Shown: positions 35,635 through 43,082 of the stretch, piece after piece | Numbering within the stretch: position 1 is the stretch's first letter | Layout: each line of letters begins with the position of its first letter | Assembly (NCBI GenBank): GCA_016213775.1 | Contig: JACQZR010000159.1 | Coordinates: 1 to 43,082 of the forward strand | Direction: 5' to 3' | DNA from: Acidobacteriota bacterium | GTDB taxonomy: Bacteria > Acidobacteriota > Terriglobia > Bryobacterales > Bryobacteraceae | Length of the DNA: 43,082 nt | Translations under genes and position numbers: made by a program | Notes under the pieces: model-generated | What the model was told of the DNA's origin: nothing | What the model saw: only the letters and a program-made list of their open reading frames with translations | Database searches by the model: none

Positions 35635-38292
35635 TCACTCGTATCGCAGAGCCACCATCGGATCGACGCGGGTGGCCTTCCGCGCCGGCAGGTAGCTCGC
35701 GAACAACGCGACCGACGCAAGCACCAACGGTACTGCTGCGAAGGTCCATCCATCGAGTGGTGCTGTCCGAAAAAGCAACTTCTCTATCAATCGCGCCAGC
35801 ACGATTGATCCGCCGAGCCCCAGGCATGTGCCCAGGCCGATCAACACCGCCGCGCGGCCAATGACGAACCGCAGCAGGTCGCCCCTTGTCGCGCCCAGGC
35901 TGAGACGGATGCCGAACTCGCGCGTACGCTGAATTACCAGATAGTTCATCACCCCGTAGATCCCGATCGACGCCATCAGCAGCGCTAGAATCGAGAAGGC
36001 CATCAGCAGCATCGTGCGGAAACGCGGCGGCGCCACCGATCTCGATAGCCATTGGTCCATGGTCTCGATACGGTCCACTGGGAAGTGGCGGTCGATCGTC
36101 GAAATCGCTTCTCGAACCACCGCTGCGCTGGCGGTTGCATCCAACCCCGTCCGCACCACGATGGTCGGCCCGGCCTCGAGATTCGCCGCCTGGTCGACCG
36201 GCATATACATCTCCGCTCTCGGTTCGCCGTCCAGTCCCTCGTGACGCACATCCCCTACCACCCCGATCACCGTGCGCCACGTCGGCCCGCCGAAACGAAG
36301 CCTCTCCCCGACCGGATTCTTCGATCCCCAGTACCGGCGGGCCATAGAATCGTTGATCACCACCACCCACGGAGAATCCGCGACATCCGCCGGAGTGAAG
36401 AGGCGGCCACGCAGCAAGGGGATTCCGAGTGTTTCAAAGTATCCCTCACTCGCAGGCCGGTATTTCGCAAAATGGAAGACACCCACTGGCAGCGGAGGTT
36501 GGCCCTCGATGAAGAAAGCCCAGCCGTTATCCGAGCCGCTCAGCGGCAGGTAGGTGGCGAACCCCGCGGACTGGATCCCCGGTCTGGCACGAAGCGTGTC
36601 CAGCACCTGCCGTTCAAATGCGGCGATCCTGCGGTTGTCGGGATATCGCGACTTCGGTAGTGAGAGCCGAGCCGTAACTATGTTCTGAGTGCGAAATCCG
36701 GCTGGGACGTGAATGAGTGTCCAGAAGCTCTTCGCCATCAGGCCCGCGCCGATGAGGAGAATCGTCGCGATGACGATCTGCGACACGGTGAGCGCACTCC
36801 GCAGAACGGACTGGCCTCCACTCACGACGCGATTGGTCTGTTTCAGAGATTCCCCTGGATTCACCCGTTTGATTCCGAGCAAAGGCCCCAGTCCGAAGAG
36901 AACTCCGGTCACGACCGAGATGGCGGCAGTAAACACCAGCATTCGCGCATCAACCGCAATCCCGGCAGCGCGCGACAGCTCGGCAGGCAGCAGTGGAGTC
37001 ACAAATCGTATCGCTGCGAACGCAAGCCCGAAACCTGTGACGGCCCCCAAAGCTGCGAGGAGCATGCTTTCGGTCAACAACTGTTGCGCGAGGCGCCTCC
37101 CGCTTGCGCCCAACGCAACTCGCACCGCCATCTCTCTCTGGCGCGCGGCTGCCCTGCTTAGCAGAAGGTTGGCCACGTTCGCGCATGCAATCAACAGCAC
37201 CAGGCCCACGGCGCTCAGGAGCGCCTGGAGCGCGACGCGGACATTCTCCGTCACCTGCTCCGCGATGGGAACCGCCGCAATTCCTTTCTCCTTGTTGTCC
37301 GACGGATACGCCCGCGCCAGGTTGGCGCCGAGAACATTCAACTCAGCCTGTGCCTGATGCAGTTCAACACCCGGCTTGAGCCGCGCAACCACTCGGAGAG
37401 GATGTGTGCCGCGTTTGAGTTTTCCTAAGTCCAGCGCCAGCGGCACCCAAATGTCGTTTTGACTACGCGCCTCAAAGTCCGCTGGATTGGTGGCAAACTG
37501 AAAGTCCGGAGGGAGGACTCCGACTATGGTGTACATGCCGTCGTTGAGCCGGATGGTCTTCCCCGCGACGCCGGCATCGGCGCCGAAGCGTTCCTGCCAC
37601 ACCCGATGACTTAGGATGGCCACGCGGCTGTTCTCCGGAAGATCCTCCTCCGGGAGAAAACCGCGGCCCAACGCGAAACGGATTCCCAGCACGGAGAAGA
37701 AATTCGCCGATACGCCGGCCCCGGATAAACGCAACGGCTCATCTTGCGACCACAGAGTGAACCCGGAACTCGGGTTGACCGCCGCCATTTCGCTGAACGA
37801 CTGGCTCGCATTGCGCCAATCCACGAAATTCGCTGGCGCCACCGTGATCCGGGTCCCCTTGTTCATCGTTTCCCAGAGCAAGACGATGCGGTCCGGATCC
37901 GTATAAGGAAGCCTCCGGAAAAGCACTGCATTGCATAGGCTGAAAATGGCTGTGTTTGCGCCGATGGCGAGAGCCAGCGTCAACACTGCGGCCGCGGCAA
38001 ATCCCGGGTTCTTCCTCAGCATGCGTGTGGCAAGAATCAGATCGCCACGCATTTCGTCGATAGTGCGTATGGTCAACATGGCTCTGTGATCCTCCTCCAG
38101 CAAGACCGTATTCCCGAATTGCCGCCGCGCAGCCAACTCGGCGTCTTTCGCTGTCATGCCCTGCCGGCGATATCGCTCCGCCAGTAATCCGACGTGGTCT
38201 TCCATCTCAGTCACGAAATCCTGATCGCGGGGCTCATCGCGAACCGAGCGGCGCACCCTACTCCAAAGGTCCCGAAGCTTGCCTACTCTCAT
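35635..38292 (-). CDS. MacB-like orphan ABC permease with N-terminal prefix domain
   Basis: An 885-residue relative of the permease at 2384-4801. The first 90 residues form the prefix domain (DFVTEMEDHVGLLAERYRRQ, then AARRQFGN) typical of copies regulated by PadR. The first helix (NPGFAAAAVLTLALAIGANT), a MacB periplasmic domain, the FtsX core (LLIACANVANLLLSRAAARQ), a second periplasmic domain and the last core ending VDPMVALRYE follow. The start overlaps the PadR gene by four bases (ATGA), so the two are co-expressed. Substrate and ATPase partner unknown. Confidence 0.94.
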   Translation of the reverse strand: MRVGKLRDLWSRVRRSVRDEPRDQDFVTEMEDHVGLLAERYRRQGMTAKDAELAARRQFGNTVLLEEDHRAMLTIRTIDEMRGDLILATRMLRKNPGFAAAAVLTLALAIGANTAIFSLCNAVLFRRLPYTDPDRIVLLWETMNKGTRITVAPANFVDWRNASQSFSEMAAVNPSSGFTLWSQDEPLRLSGAGVSANFFSVLGIRFALGRGFLPEEDLPENSRVAILSHRVWQERFGADAGVAGKTIRLNDGMYTIVGVLPPDFQFATNPADFEARSQNDIWVPLALDLGKLKRGTHPLRVVARLKPGVELHQAQAELNVLGANLARAYPSDNKEKGIAAVPIAEQVTENVRVALQALLSAVGLVLLIACANVANLLLSRAAARQREMAVRVALGASGRRLAQQLLTESMLLAALGAVTGFGLAFAAIRFVTPLLPAELSRAAGIAVDARMLVFTAAISVVTGVLFGLGPLLGIKRVNPGESLKQTNRVVSGGQSVLRSALTVSQIVIATILLIGAGLMAKSFWTLIHVPAGFRTQNIVTARLSLPKSRYPDNRRIAAFERQVLDTLRARPGIQSAGFATYLPLSGSDNGWAFFIEGQPPLPVGVFHFAKYRPASEGYFETLGIPLLRGRLFTPADVADSPWVVVINDSMARRYWGSKNPVGERLRFGGPTWRTVIGVVGDVRHEGLDGEPRAEMYMPVDQAANLEAGPTIVVRTGLDATASAAVVREAISTIDRHFPVDRIETMDQWLSRSVAPPRFRTMLLMAFSILALLMASIGIYGVMNYLVIQRTREFGIRLSLGATRGDLLRFVIGRAAVLIGLGTCLGLGGSIVLARLIEKLLFRTAPLDGWTFAAVPLVLASVALFASYLPARKATRVDPMVALRYE

Positions 38293-38654
38293 GGAGTCCG
38301 GACTCCTAATCGCAGCACGCGACCGATCACGCCGGATATCCTCTCCCAGCTCTCTGTCTCTTTCACGAGTTGCCTCAGTCCGCGCCGTGTAATCGAATAG
38401 AATTTCGCTTTACGGTTATTCTCCGAAGCGCCCCATTTCGCCTCAATCCATCCCTTCTGCTGCAGCCTCAATAGCGAGGTGTAAACCGTGCCTTCATTCA
38501 GGCGGAGCACGTCTTCACTCACCTGCTCCAGACGGCGGGCAATGCCGAATCCGTGCAACGATCCCATCGCCTGTAGCGTTTTCAGAATCATCAGGTCGAG
38601 CGTCCCTTGGAGAATTTCCGATTTGGTGTTTGCGCCGCCTTTTCCTTTGGACAT
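38289..38654 (-). CDS. PadR-family transcriptional regulator
   Basis: A 121-residue winged-helix regulator from the ATG at 38654 (an earlier in-frame Met at 38708 adds an unlikely extension). The PadR pattern is clear: EILQGTLDLMILKTLQAMGS, HGFGIARRLEQVSEDVL, LNEGTVYTSLLRLQQKGWI and KAKFYSITRRGLRQL. Acidobacteria commonly pair such a gene with an orphan permease, as here with a four-base overlap. It probably represses its own operon; an 8-bp inverted repeat straddles its start codon. Inducer unknown. Confidence 0.93.
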   Translation of the reverse strand: MSKGKGGANTKSEILQGTLDLMILKTLQAMGSLHGFGIARRLEQVSEDVLRLNEGTVYTSLLRLQQKGWIEAKWGASENNRKAKFYSITRRGLRQLVKETESWERISGVIGRVLRLGVRTP

Positions 38655-38691
38655 TGCAAACAGGATAACAGACCTTCCTTTGGAATGTCCA
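38648..38691 (-). promoter_or_regulatory. Inverted repeat over the PadR start, possible operator
   Basis: TGGACATT (38648-38655) and AATGTCCA (38684-38691) are perfect 8-bp inverted arms 28 bases apart; the inner one overlaps the PadR start codon. PadR proteins often bind ATGT/ACAT-type dyads, so auto-regulation is plausible, but the wide spacing is unusual. Confidence 0.35.
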
Positions 38692-38822
38692 TAGGTACGC
38701 CGGTCCACCGCCCGCGCGGCCCATCCGATGTCACATCGCCGCGAGATTGAGGGTTTCGATTGTGAGAAAACATTTCTTCAGGGAAATGTTCTGGAATTTT
38801 CAAAGTGGTACGATGGACCTTC

Positions 38823-39809
38823 ATGCGCCCCTCCTCCGGCAGCCTCGCAGCCTACGGACTCACTGTCCTGTTTTTATGGGTGGCTGGGTCGGCGGTGGCC
38901 ATCTGGTACGCCGGACAGCAAAAGATGCCACAAAGCGTTTGGATGTTCGTACTTCCGGCGCTGCTGCTGGAATCCTCGTTCTATATCGCGCCCGCCTTTG
39001 GCGCAATCCGGGAGAAGCTGTCGTCGCTGCGGAGTTGGTTGCTTCCCGTGGGGTTGGTATGTGCCGCGGTCCCCTACCTGATCGTCAGCATCGGATTGGG
39101 CAACTTCTCATTCATTGGGCTGCTAACGTTGGTGGTTCTTCCGGGAATTGTCCTGTTGTGGTACAGGATTCTGCCGCACACGATGGCGACGGACCTCGTT
39201 TTTCTCGTTTTGATGGCGACCGTGTTTCTCTCGGGAACGTTCGCCTCGATCTACATGAATCCCGCGGGCAAGCCATCGATAGACATCATCGGACGGATGA
39301 TGTGGATCCGCACGGGGGTATTGGCGGTATTGCTGATCCGAGGGGTGCAGAACGTGAACTACGGGTTTTTCCCGTCGGCGTCGGATTGGCTCACCGGCAC
39401 CAGGTTCTTCCTCTACTCCGTCCTGCTGATTGCCCCGGTGGCACTTGGGATCGGGTTCGTCCAACTCCGCGACGTCTCGTTTTCTTCGCGGACGCTGATC
39501 ACGGCGGCGGGCACGTTTATCGGCATGCTTTGGGTGGTGGCGCTATCGGAGGAGTTCTTCTTCAGGGGGATGCTGCAGCAGATTCTTCAGGGGGCGACGG
39601 GCAGTCTTGCCGCCGGCATCGGAATGACGTCGCTGCTTTTTGGGGCGGCACATCTGCCGATGCGCGGGTTTCCCAATTGGAAGTTCGCGCTGTGCGCCAC
39701 GCTGGCGGGCGTATTCTATGGCCTTTCGTACGCGAGGGGTAAGAGCATCCGGGCGTCCATGGTCACGCACGCCCTGGTCAACACGGCATGGCGGGTCTTC
39801 TTCACCTAA
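38823..39809 (+). CDS. CPBP-family intramembrane metalloprotease
   Basis: A 328-residue polytopic membrane protein with about eight helices. The CPBP catalytic motifs are all present near the C-terminus: E-E-F-F-F-R-G (E243, E244), G-A-A-H-L (H277) and a final His (H316) in VTHALVNTAW, the expected zinc/catalytic set. Start taken at the ATG of MRPSSGSLAAYG; an upstream GTG in frame has no support. Members process prenylated or membrane-bound peptides or give bacteriocin self-immunity; no precursor peptide gene is adjacent here. Divergent from PadR. Confidence 0.9.
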   Translation: MRPSSGSLAAYGLTVLFLWVAGSAVAIWYAGQQKMPQSVWMFVLPALLLESSFYIAPAFGAIREKLSSLRSWLLPVGLVCAAVPYLIVSIGLGNFSFIGLLTLVVLPGIVLLWYRILPHTMATDLVFLVLMATVFLSGTFASIYMNPAGKPSIDIIGRMMWIRTGVLAVLLIRGVQNVNYGFFPSASDWLTGTRFFLYSVLLIAPVALGIGFVQLRDVSFSSRTLITAAGTFIGMLWVVALSEEFFFRGMLQQILQGATGSLAAGIGMTSLLFGAAHLPMRGFPNWKFALCATLAGVFYGLSYARGKSIRASMVTHALVNTAWRVFFT

Positions 39810-39914
39810 CTGGAATTGGTAAGCCGGTTAAGTTCGACCAGTGAGACTCGAAAAGGTTTGACCGTTGCTGGAGTAGGTGCCGTGTGGTCTTGTAGAGGCA
39901 ACAGCAAGAATATC

Positions 39915-39990
39915 TCTCACTGAAGGACACGGAGATCACGGAGCCAAACCAACCTGATCTGTCTCCGTGACCTCCGTGCGCTCCGTGAGA
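39915..39990. repeat. Hairpin repeat built on CTCCGTG units
   Basis: Left arm (39928-39943) and right arm (39963-39978) pair at 15 of 16 positions; looser pairing continues out to 39915 and 39990. The arms consist of repeated CACGGAG/CTCCGTG units. It lies 105 bases after the protease gene and 119 before the sigma factor gene. It may be a copy of a dispersed intergenic palindrome or a bidirectional terminator. The rest of the 39810-40108 gap holds nothing I recognise. Confidence 0.7.
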
Positions 39991-40108
39991 AAGAAAAACG
40001 GCCGGACAACATGGAAATCCCAATGAAGCCGCGGATGAAAACAGTGGACTGTTTTGAGATTGTCTAACTGCTTGTAAGTTTCCGTTCCCAATCGCGACAA
40101 ACTGAAGT

Positions 40109-40582
40109 GTGGGCAACTTCGAGCGGCTGATGGAAAGCAACCGGAGACGGCTTTGGGCCGTTGCCCGGACGTATGCTCGGGGTGCGGATGCCGAGGATCT
40201 CTACCAGGAGATTGCTCTGCAGCTTTGGCGCGGCTATGCCGGCTTCAAACGCGAATGCGCCGAATCCACGTGGGTCTACCGGGTGGCGCTCAACACGGCA
40301 ATGAGCTGGCAACGCAAAGCCACCACCCAACGCCGGAAGGCACATGTAGAGCCGATTGAAGGCGAGTTGGCGGGCGGGCCGGCGGGTGGACGGGACGAGA
40401 TCGCTATCCTTGGCGAGTTTCTTGCATGCCTTGAGGAAACCGATCGCGCCTTGTTGGTGCTCTATCTCGAGGACATCACCTATCGCGAAATAGGCGAAGT
40501 GATGGGGATGACGGAGAGCAACGTCGGAGTGCGGATCACGCGCCTGAAATCGGCATTCACGGAAAGGTACGTGGGAGGTTGA
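40109..40582 (+). CDS. ECF-type RNA polymerase sigma factor
   Basis: A 157-residue sigma-70 family factor with region 2 (ARTYARGADAEDLYQEIALQ) and region 4 (YREIGEVMGMTESNVGVRI). Start is a GTG at 40109, forced by an in-frame stop six bases upstream; no good ribosome site. Region 2 is short at its beginning. One base after its stop begins a membrane protein, which is the usual place for an anti-sigma factor. Which promoters it reads is unknown. Confidence 0.92.
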   Translation: MGNFERLMESNRRRLWAVARTYARGADAEDLYQEIALQLWRGYAGFKRECAESTWVYRVALNTAMSWQRKATTQRRKAHVEPIEGELAGGPAGGRDEIAILGEFLACLEETDRALLVLYLEDITYREIGEVMGMTESNVGVRITRLKSAFTERYVGG

Positions 40583-40583
40583 C

Positions 40584-41138
40584 ATGGAGTTGGACCAGTT
40601 CAAATCCGTCTGGCAAAGCCAGGATCCCGGCCCCGAGCAACGGCTTCGCGAGCGTGTGGCCGCCACCGGGCGCGTGATCGTCACGCGCGACCGTGTCGAG
40701 ATCTCCGCAGTGGTGGTTCTTATCCTTATTTTCGCTGTGATGTTCTGGCTGGTGCGCGCTCCCCTGGCCAGGTTCGGCGCCTTGTGGACCATAGGTGCAT
40801 CCATTCACGTTGGCGCGCGGTTGTACCTCACCAGACGGCGGACGCCTCCGTTGGATCCGTCGCTGCCGGTGCGCGAGTACTGCGAGCGCGAGATCTCCAG
40901 AGTTCAGGACCAGATTCGCCTGCTCCAAACGGCCGGTGTCTGGTATGTGCTCCCCCTGCTCACTGGTGCCTTCCTGACCTTTGCCGGTCTCAGCGGTTGG
41001 AACCGGCGGACCGCATGGTATGCGGCGGGGCTCGTGGTCCTCGGCATACTGATCACGTTGTTCAATCTGTATGCCGCACGGACGCAACTCGAACCCCTGG
41101 CGGCGAGATTGCGCCAGCTTAGGGACTCGCTTTCCTGA
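40584..41138 (+). CDS. Membrane protein, probable partner of the sigma factor
   Basis: A 184-residue protein with about four membrane helices (near 41-57, 62-77, 119-137 and 144-160) and a short cytoplasmic N-terminus (MELDQFKSVWQSQDPG). No zinc-binding anti-sigma motif (H-x3-C-x2-C) is present. The one-base gap from the sigma gene and a ribosome site inside its end suggest coupled translation. An anti-sigma role is inferred from position only; similar proteins stand behind ECF factors in other Acidobacteriota. Confidence 0.82.
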   Translation: MELDQFKSVWQSQDPGPEQRLRERVAATGRVIVTRDRVEISAVVVLILIFAVMFWLVRAPLARFGALWTIGASIHVGARLYLTRRRTPPLDPSLPVREYCEREISRVQDQIRLLQTAGVWYVLPLLTGAFLTFAGLSGWNRRTAWYAAGLVVLGILITLFNLYAARTQLEPLAARLRQLRDSLS

Positions 41139-41202
41139 CAACGCTGGCTCTGGCACACAACGTGCAACACAATCCGGGATATATCTGTCCCAGGAGCGCG
41201 AC

Positions 41203-42735
41203 ATGCCCTCACTCGACCGGCGCGAGATTCCACTCGCCCTGCTTCGCATCCTCATCGGCTGGCACTTCTTCTACGAGGCGCTGCCCAAGCTGATTTATCC
41301 AGGTTGGTCCTCGGCCGGGTATCTGCAAAACAGCACGGGGCCGTTGGCTCCGCTCTACCAGGCGATCTCGTCGAGCCCCGCATGGATCCAAACTGTTGAC
41401 TTACTCAACATCTTTGGTCTGCTGCTTATCGGGCTGGCGCTGATGACGGGCTTATTTACACGCTATGCGGCGGCTGCCGGTATCGCGCTCCTTGGTCTGT
41501 ATTACTTCGCATACCCGCCGTGGTTTGCTCCGGCCCTTTCCGGTGTGAGCGAAGGCAGCTACCTGATCGTCAACAAGAACGTCGTCGAATTGGCGGCGCT
41601 GGCTGTGGTGATCGCGTTCCCAGCGGCGGCATTTGGGCTGGACGGGTGGCTCTCGCGGCGAAAAACTGCGCCAGCCGACACAGCGGCAGCAGCGGAAACA
41701 CCCACTCTCGACAAGCCACTTCCGGCAATTCTCGGTCCGCTCCCCCGGCGGCAGCTCATCACCAGCCTGACCGGCGTCCCATTCGTTGGAGCGCTGGTGT
41801 TTGCGGTGCTCAAGAAGCATGGCTGGAAATCGCTTGAGGAGGTCCACCTGGACAACCGCGCCAAACGGAAGGACACGTTCGTGAGTAGCGCGACGGTGAG
41901 GAGTTTTCAGTTCACCTCTCGCAGGGACCTGAGGGGCAGTTTGCCGGCGGGCAAGATCGGGAACGTCCCAATCAGCAGGCTGATCCTCGGGGGCAACCTG
42001 ATGGGGGGATGGGCGCATGCCCGCGATCTGATTTATGTCTCCAAGCTCGTGAAAGCCTATCATCATCGGGACAAGATCTTCGAGACGCTGGCGCTGGCGG
42101 AATCCTGCTCTGTCAACACGATTCTCACTAACCCTGCGCTATGCGAAGTGATCAACGACTACTGGCGCAACGGGGGCAAGATACAGTTCATCTCCGATTG
42201 CGGCGGTAAGGACGTGATGGAGATGACCCGCAAGTCCATCGATCGTGGGGCTTGCGCCTGCTACATTCAGGGCGGCGTGGCCGACAGGCTGGTGGAAGAA
42301 GGGAAGTTCGACCTGATGGCGCAAACCATGGAACTGGTGCGCAGGAACGGTCTCCCGGCCGGGATCGGCGCGCACAGCCTGAAGACCGTTCAGGCTGCCG
42401 TGGAGAGAGGGCTGATTCCCGACTTCTGGATGAAGACTCTGCATCATACGGACTACTGGTCAGCCAAGCCCAACGAAAAGCAGTGCGACAACATCTGGTG
42501 TGAACAGCCGGTGGAGACTGCCGCGTTCATGCGCGAGCGGAAAGAGCCGTGGATCGCGTTCAAAGTGATGGCGGCCGGAGCCATCACCCCAAAGGTAGGA
42601 TTCCGCTATGCGTTTGAGAACGGCGCGGATTTTGTGTGTGCGGGGATGTACGATTTCCAGATCGTGGATGACGTGAATCTGGCGCTCGAGATTCTCAATA
42701 AGGGACTGGCCCGGAATCGCGAGTGGCGGGCTTAA
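41203..42735 (+). CDS. DoxX membrane domain fused to a TIM-barrel (aldo/keto reductase-like) domain
   Basis: A 510-residue two-part protein. AGGAG six bases upstream supports the ATG at 41203. Residues 1-150 form a DoxX/DoxD-type four-helix membrane domain (RREIPLALLRILIGWHFFYE, GLLLIGLALMTGLFTRY). A linker contains a Tat-like leader (PRRQLITSLTGVPFVGALVF, 181-200). Residues 230-505 resemble a TIM barrel of the aldo/keto reductase type (NVPISRLILGGNLMGGWAHA, PAGIGAHSLKTVQAAVERG and VMAAGAITPKVGFRYAFENG). The linker suggests that a formerly separate Tat-exported enzyme was joined to DoxX, placing the barrel outside the cytoplasm. It follows the sigma-factor pair by 64 bases. Reaction unknown. 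Confidence 0.85.
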   Translation: MPSLDRREIPLALLRILIGWHFFYEALPKLIYPGWSSAGYLQNSTGPLAPLYQAISSSPAWIQTVDLLNIFGLLLIGLALMTGLFTRYAAAAGIALLGLYYFAYPPWFAPALSGVSEGSYLIVNKNVVELAALAVVIAFPAAAFGLDGWLSRRKTAPADTAAAAETPTLDKPLPAILGPLPRRQLITSLTGVPFVGALVFAVLKKHGWKSLEEVHLDNRAKRKDTFVSSATVRSFQFTSRRDLRGSLPAGKIGNVPISRLILGGNLMGGWAHARDLIYVSKLVKAYHHRDKIFETLALAESCSVNTILTNPALCEVINDYWRNGGKIQFISDCGGKDVMEMTRKSIDRGACACYIQGGVADRLVEEGKFDLMAQTMELVRRNGLPAGIGAHSLKTVQAAVERGLIPDFWMKTLHHTDYWSAKPNEKQCDNIWCEQPVETAAFMRERKEPWIAFKVMAAGAITPKVGFRYAFENGADFVCAGMYDFQIVDDVNLALEILNKGLARNREWRA

Positions 42736-42862
42736 CCTGGGTCTGGTCTGGATTCGGCACGCTACGCCGGGTTTGCTGGCGGACCACCTTGGCAGCATCC
42801 ATGGCAGCGAGCAAACTTCCCGCGAGCAATAAGACCACCGTCAGTCTTCTTTGGATTTTCAT
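42695..42862 (-). CDS. Possible small secreted peptide (low confidence)
   Basis: A 55-codon frame with a credible signal peptide (MKIQRRLTVVLLLAGSLLAA) and a short charged mature part. It overlaps the end of the DoxX fusion gene by 41 bases on the other strand, and an open frame also runs on the plus strand here. No family or ribosome site supports it. Confidence 0.3.
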   Translation of the reverse strand: MKIQRRLTVVLLLAGSLLAAMDAAKVVRQQTRRSVPNPDQTQVKPATRDSGPVPY

Positions 42863-43023
42863 AGCATCCGCTGTTTTCGCTTTGTTTTCTATTTGGCCAA
42901 CGGGCCTACACACTCTCATGCGAATTCTCTTCGGCAAAAGTCTAGCCAAAGATATTTGAAATTTGATTCCACCGGCATTCTGCCGATGGTCTGGTTGTCA
43001 AGACTGGACCGAAGGAGAAGCCG

Positions 43024-43082
43024 ATGGAATCGTTCACAAAGCTGTTTGGCAGCCTGCTGGTTTTTGTATACCACTGTTTCGA
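43024..43082 (+). CDS. Start of an unidentified gene cut by the window edge
   Basis: AAGGAG (43012-43017) stands six bases before ATG 43024. The 19 visible codons read MESFTKLFGSLLVFVYHCF. The pattern gives the impression of a repeated, possibly transposon-related protein, but too little is visible to assign it. The preceding 288 bases (42736-43023) hold only the doubtful small peptide. Confidence 0.55.
   Translation, partial: MESFTKLFGSLLVFVYHCF

Overview
The window looks like a piece of an Acidobacteriota chromosome of the Bryobacterales/Solibacter type. The evidence is two very large MacB-like 'acidobacterial duplicated orphan' permeases (one with a PadR regulator), a secreted NHL-propeller protein ending in the Solibacter-type C-terminal domain, a DUF1501 + DUF1549/DUF1553 cytochrome pair, a PEP-CTERM remnant and many secreted beta-propeller proteins. 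The DNA is GC-rich. Both window edges carry mobile-looking sequence: a complete IS630-type element on the left and the start of an unidentified ORF on the right.

Layout. 1-1119: IS630 element with a -1 frameshift site. 1.7-8.3 kb (minus strand): a small conserved protein, an orphan permease, then a saccharide-catabolism group (small membrane protein, Gfo/Idh/MocA oxidoreductase, GH29 alpha-L-fucosidase). 8.4-10.2 kb: a broken PEP-CTERM gene and a PQQ-type propeller. 10.3-17.9 kb (plus strand): a tightly coupled oligopeptide ABC transporter operon (two ATPases, two permeases, one binding protein) followed by a hybrid histidine kinase that has its own periplasmic solute-binding domain. 17.9-20.5 kb: an FG-GAP propeller protein, a sulfatase fossil and a secreted cellulase-like TIM barrel.

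20.9-24.3 kb is the most interesting stretch. A tRNA-Thr(CGU) gene and the RNase P RNA gene (rnpB), which should be adjacent, are pushed apart by a 2.57-kb insert. The insert is bounded by 186-bp direct repeats (181/186 identical). Each repeat holds the tRNA 5' half, the tRNA-rnpB spacer and the last 99 nt of rnpB. Inside is a compact minus-strand operon: two 57-residue precursor peptides, an MvdC/MvdD-type ATP-grasp ligase and a three-helix membrane protein with a collagen-like tail. The two precursors align without gaps, share a leader box (P-x-I-L-x-x-A) and end in matching T/E/D-rich cores finishing E-T-T-D-D-x. I read this as a graspetide (omega-ester/omega-amide RiPP) cassette carried on a small island without an integrase.

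24.3-31.3 kb: a NarL/LuxR-type response regulator divergent from a Ser/Thr kinase-TPR protein, a group II intron maturase fossil, and the giant NHL protein with a palindrome in its 5' leader. 31.6-38.7 kb (minus strand): DUF1501 and DUF1549/DUF1553 proteins, then a PadR-orphan permease pair. 38.8-43.1 kb (plus strand): a CPBP protease, a hairpin element, an ECF sigma factor with a membrane partner, a DoxX-TIM-barrel fusion and a partial ORF at the edge. All calls come from reading the sequence; no database search was run.
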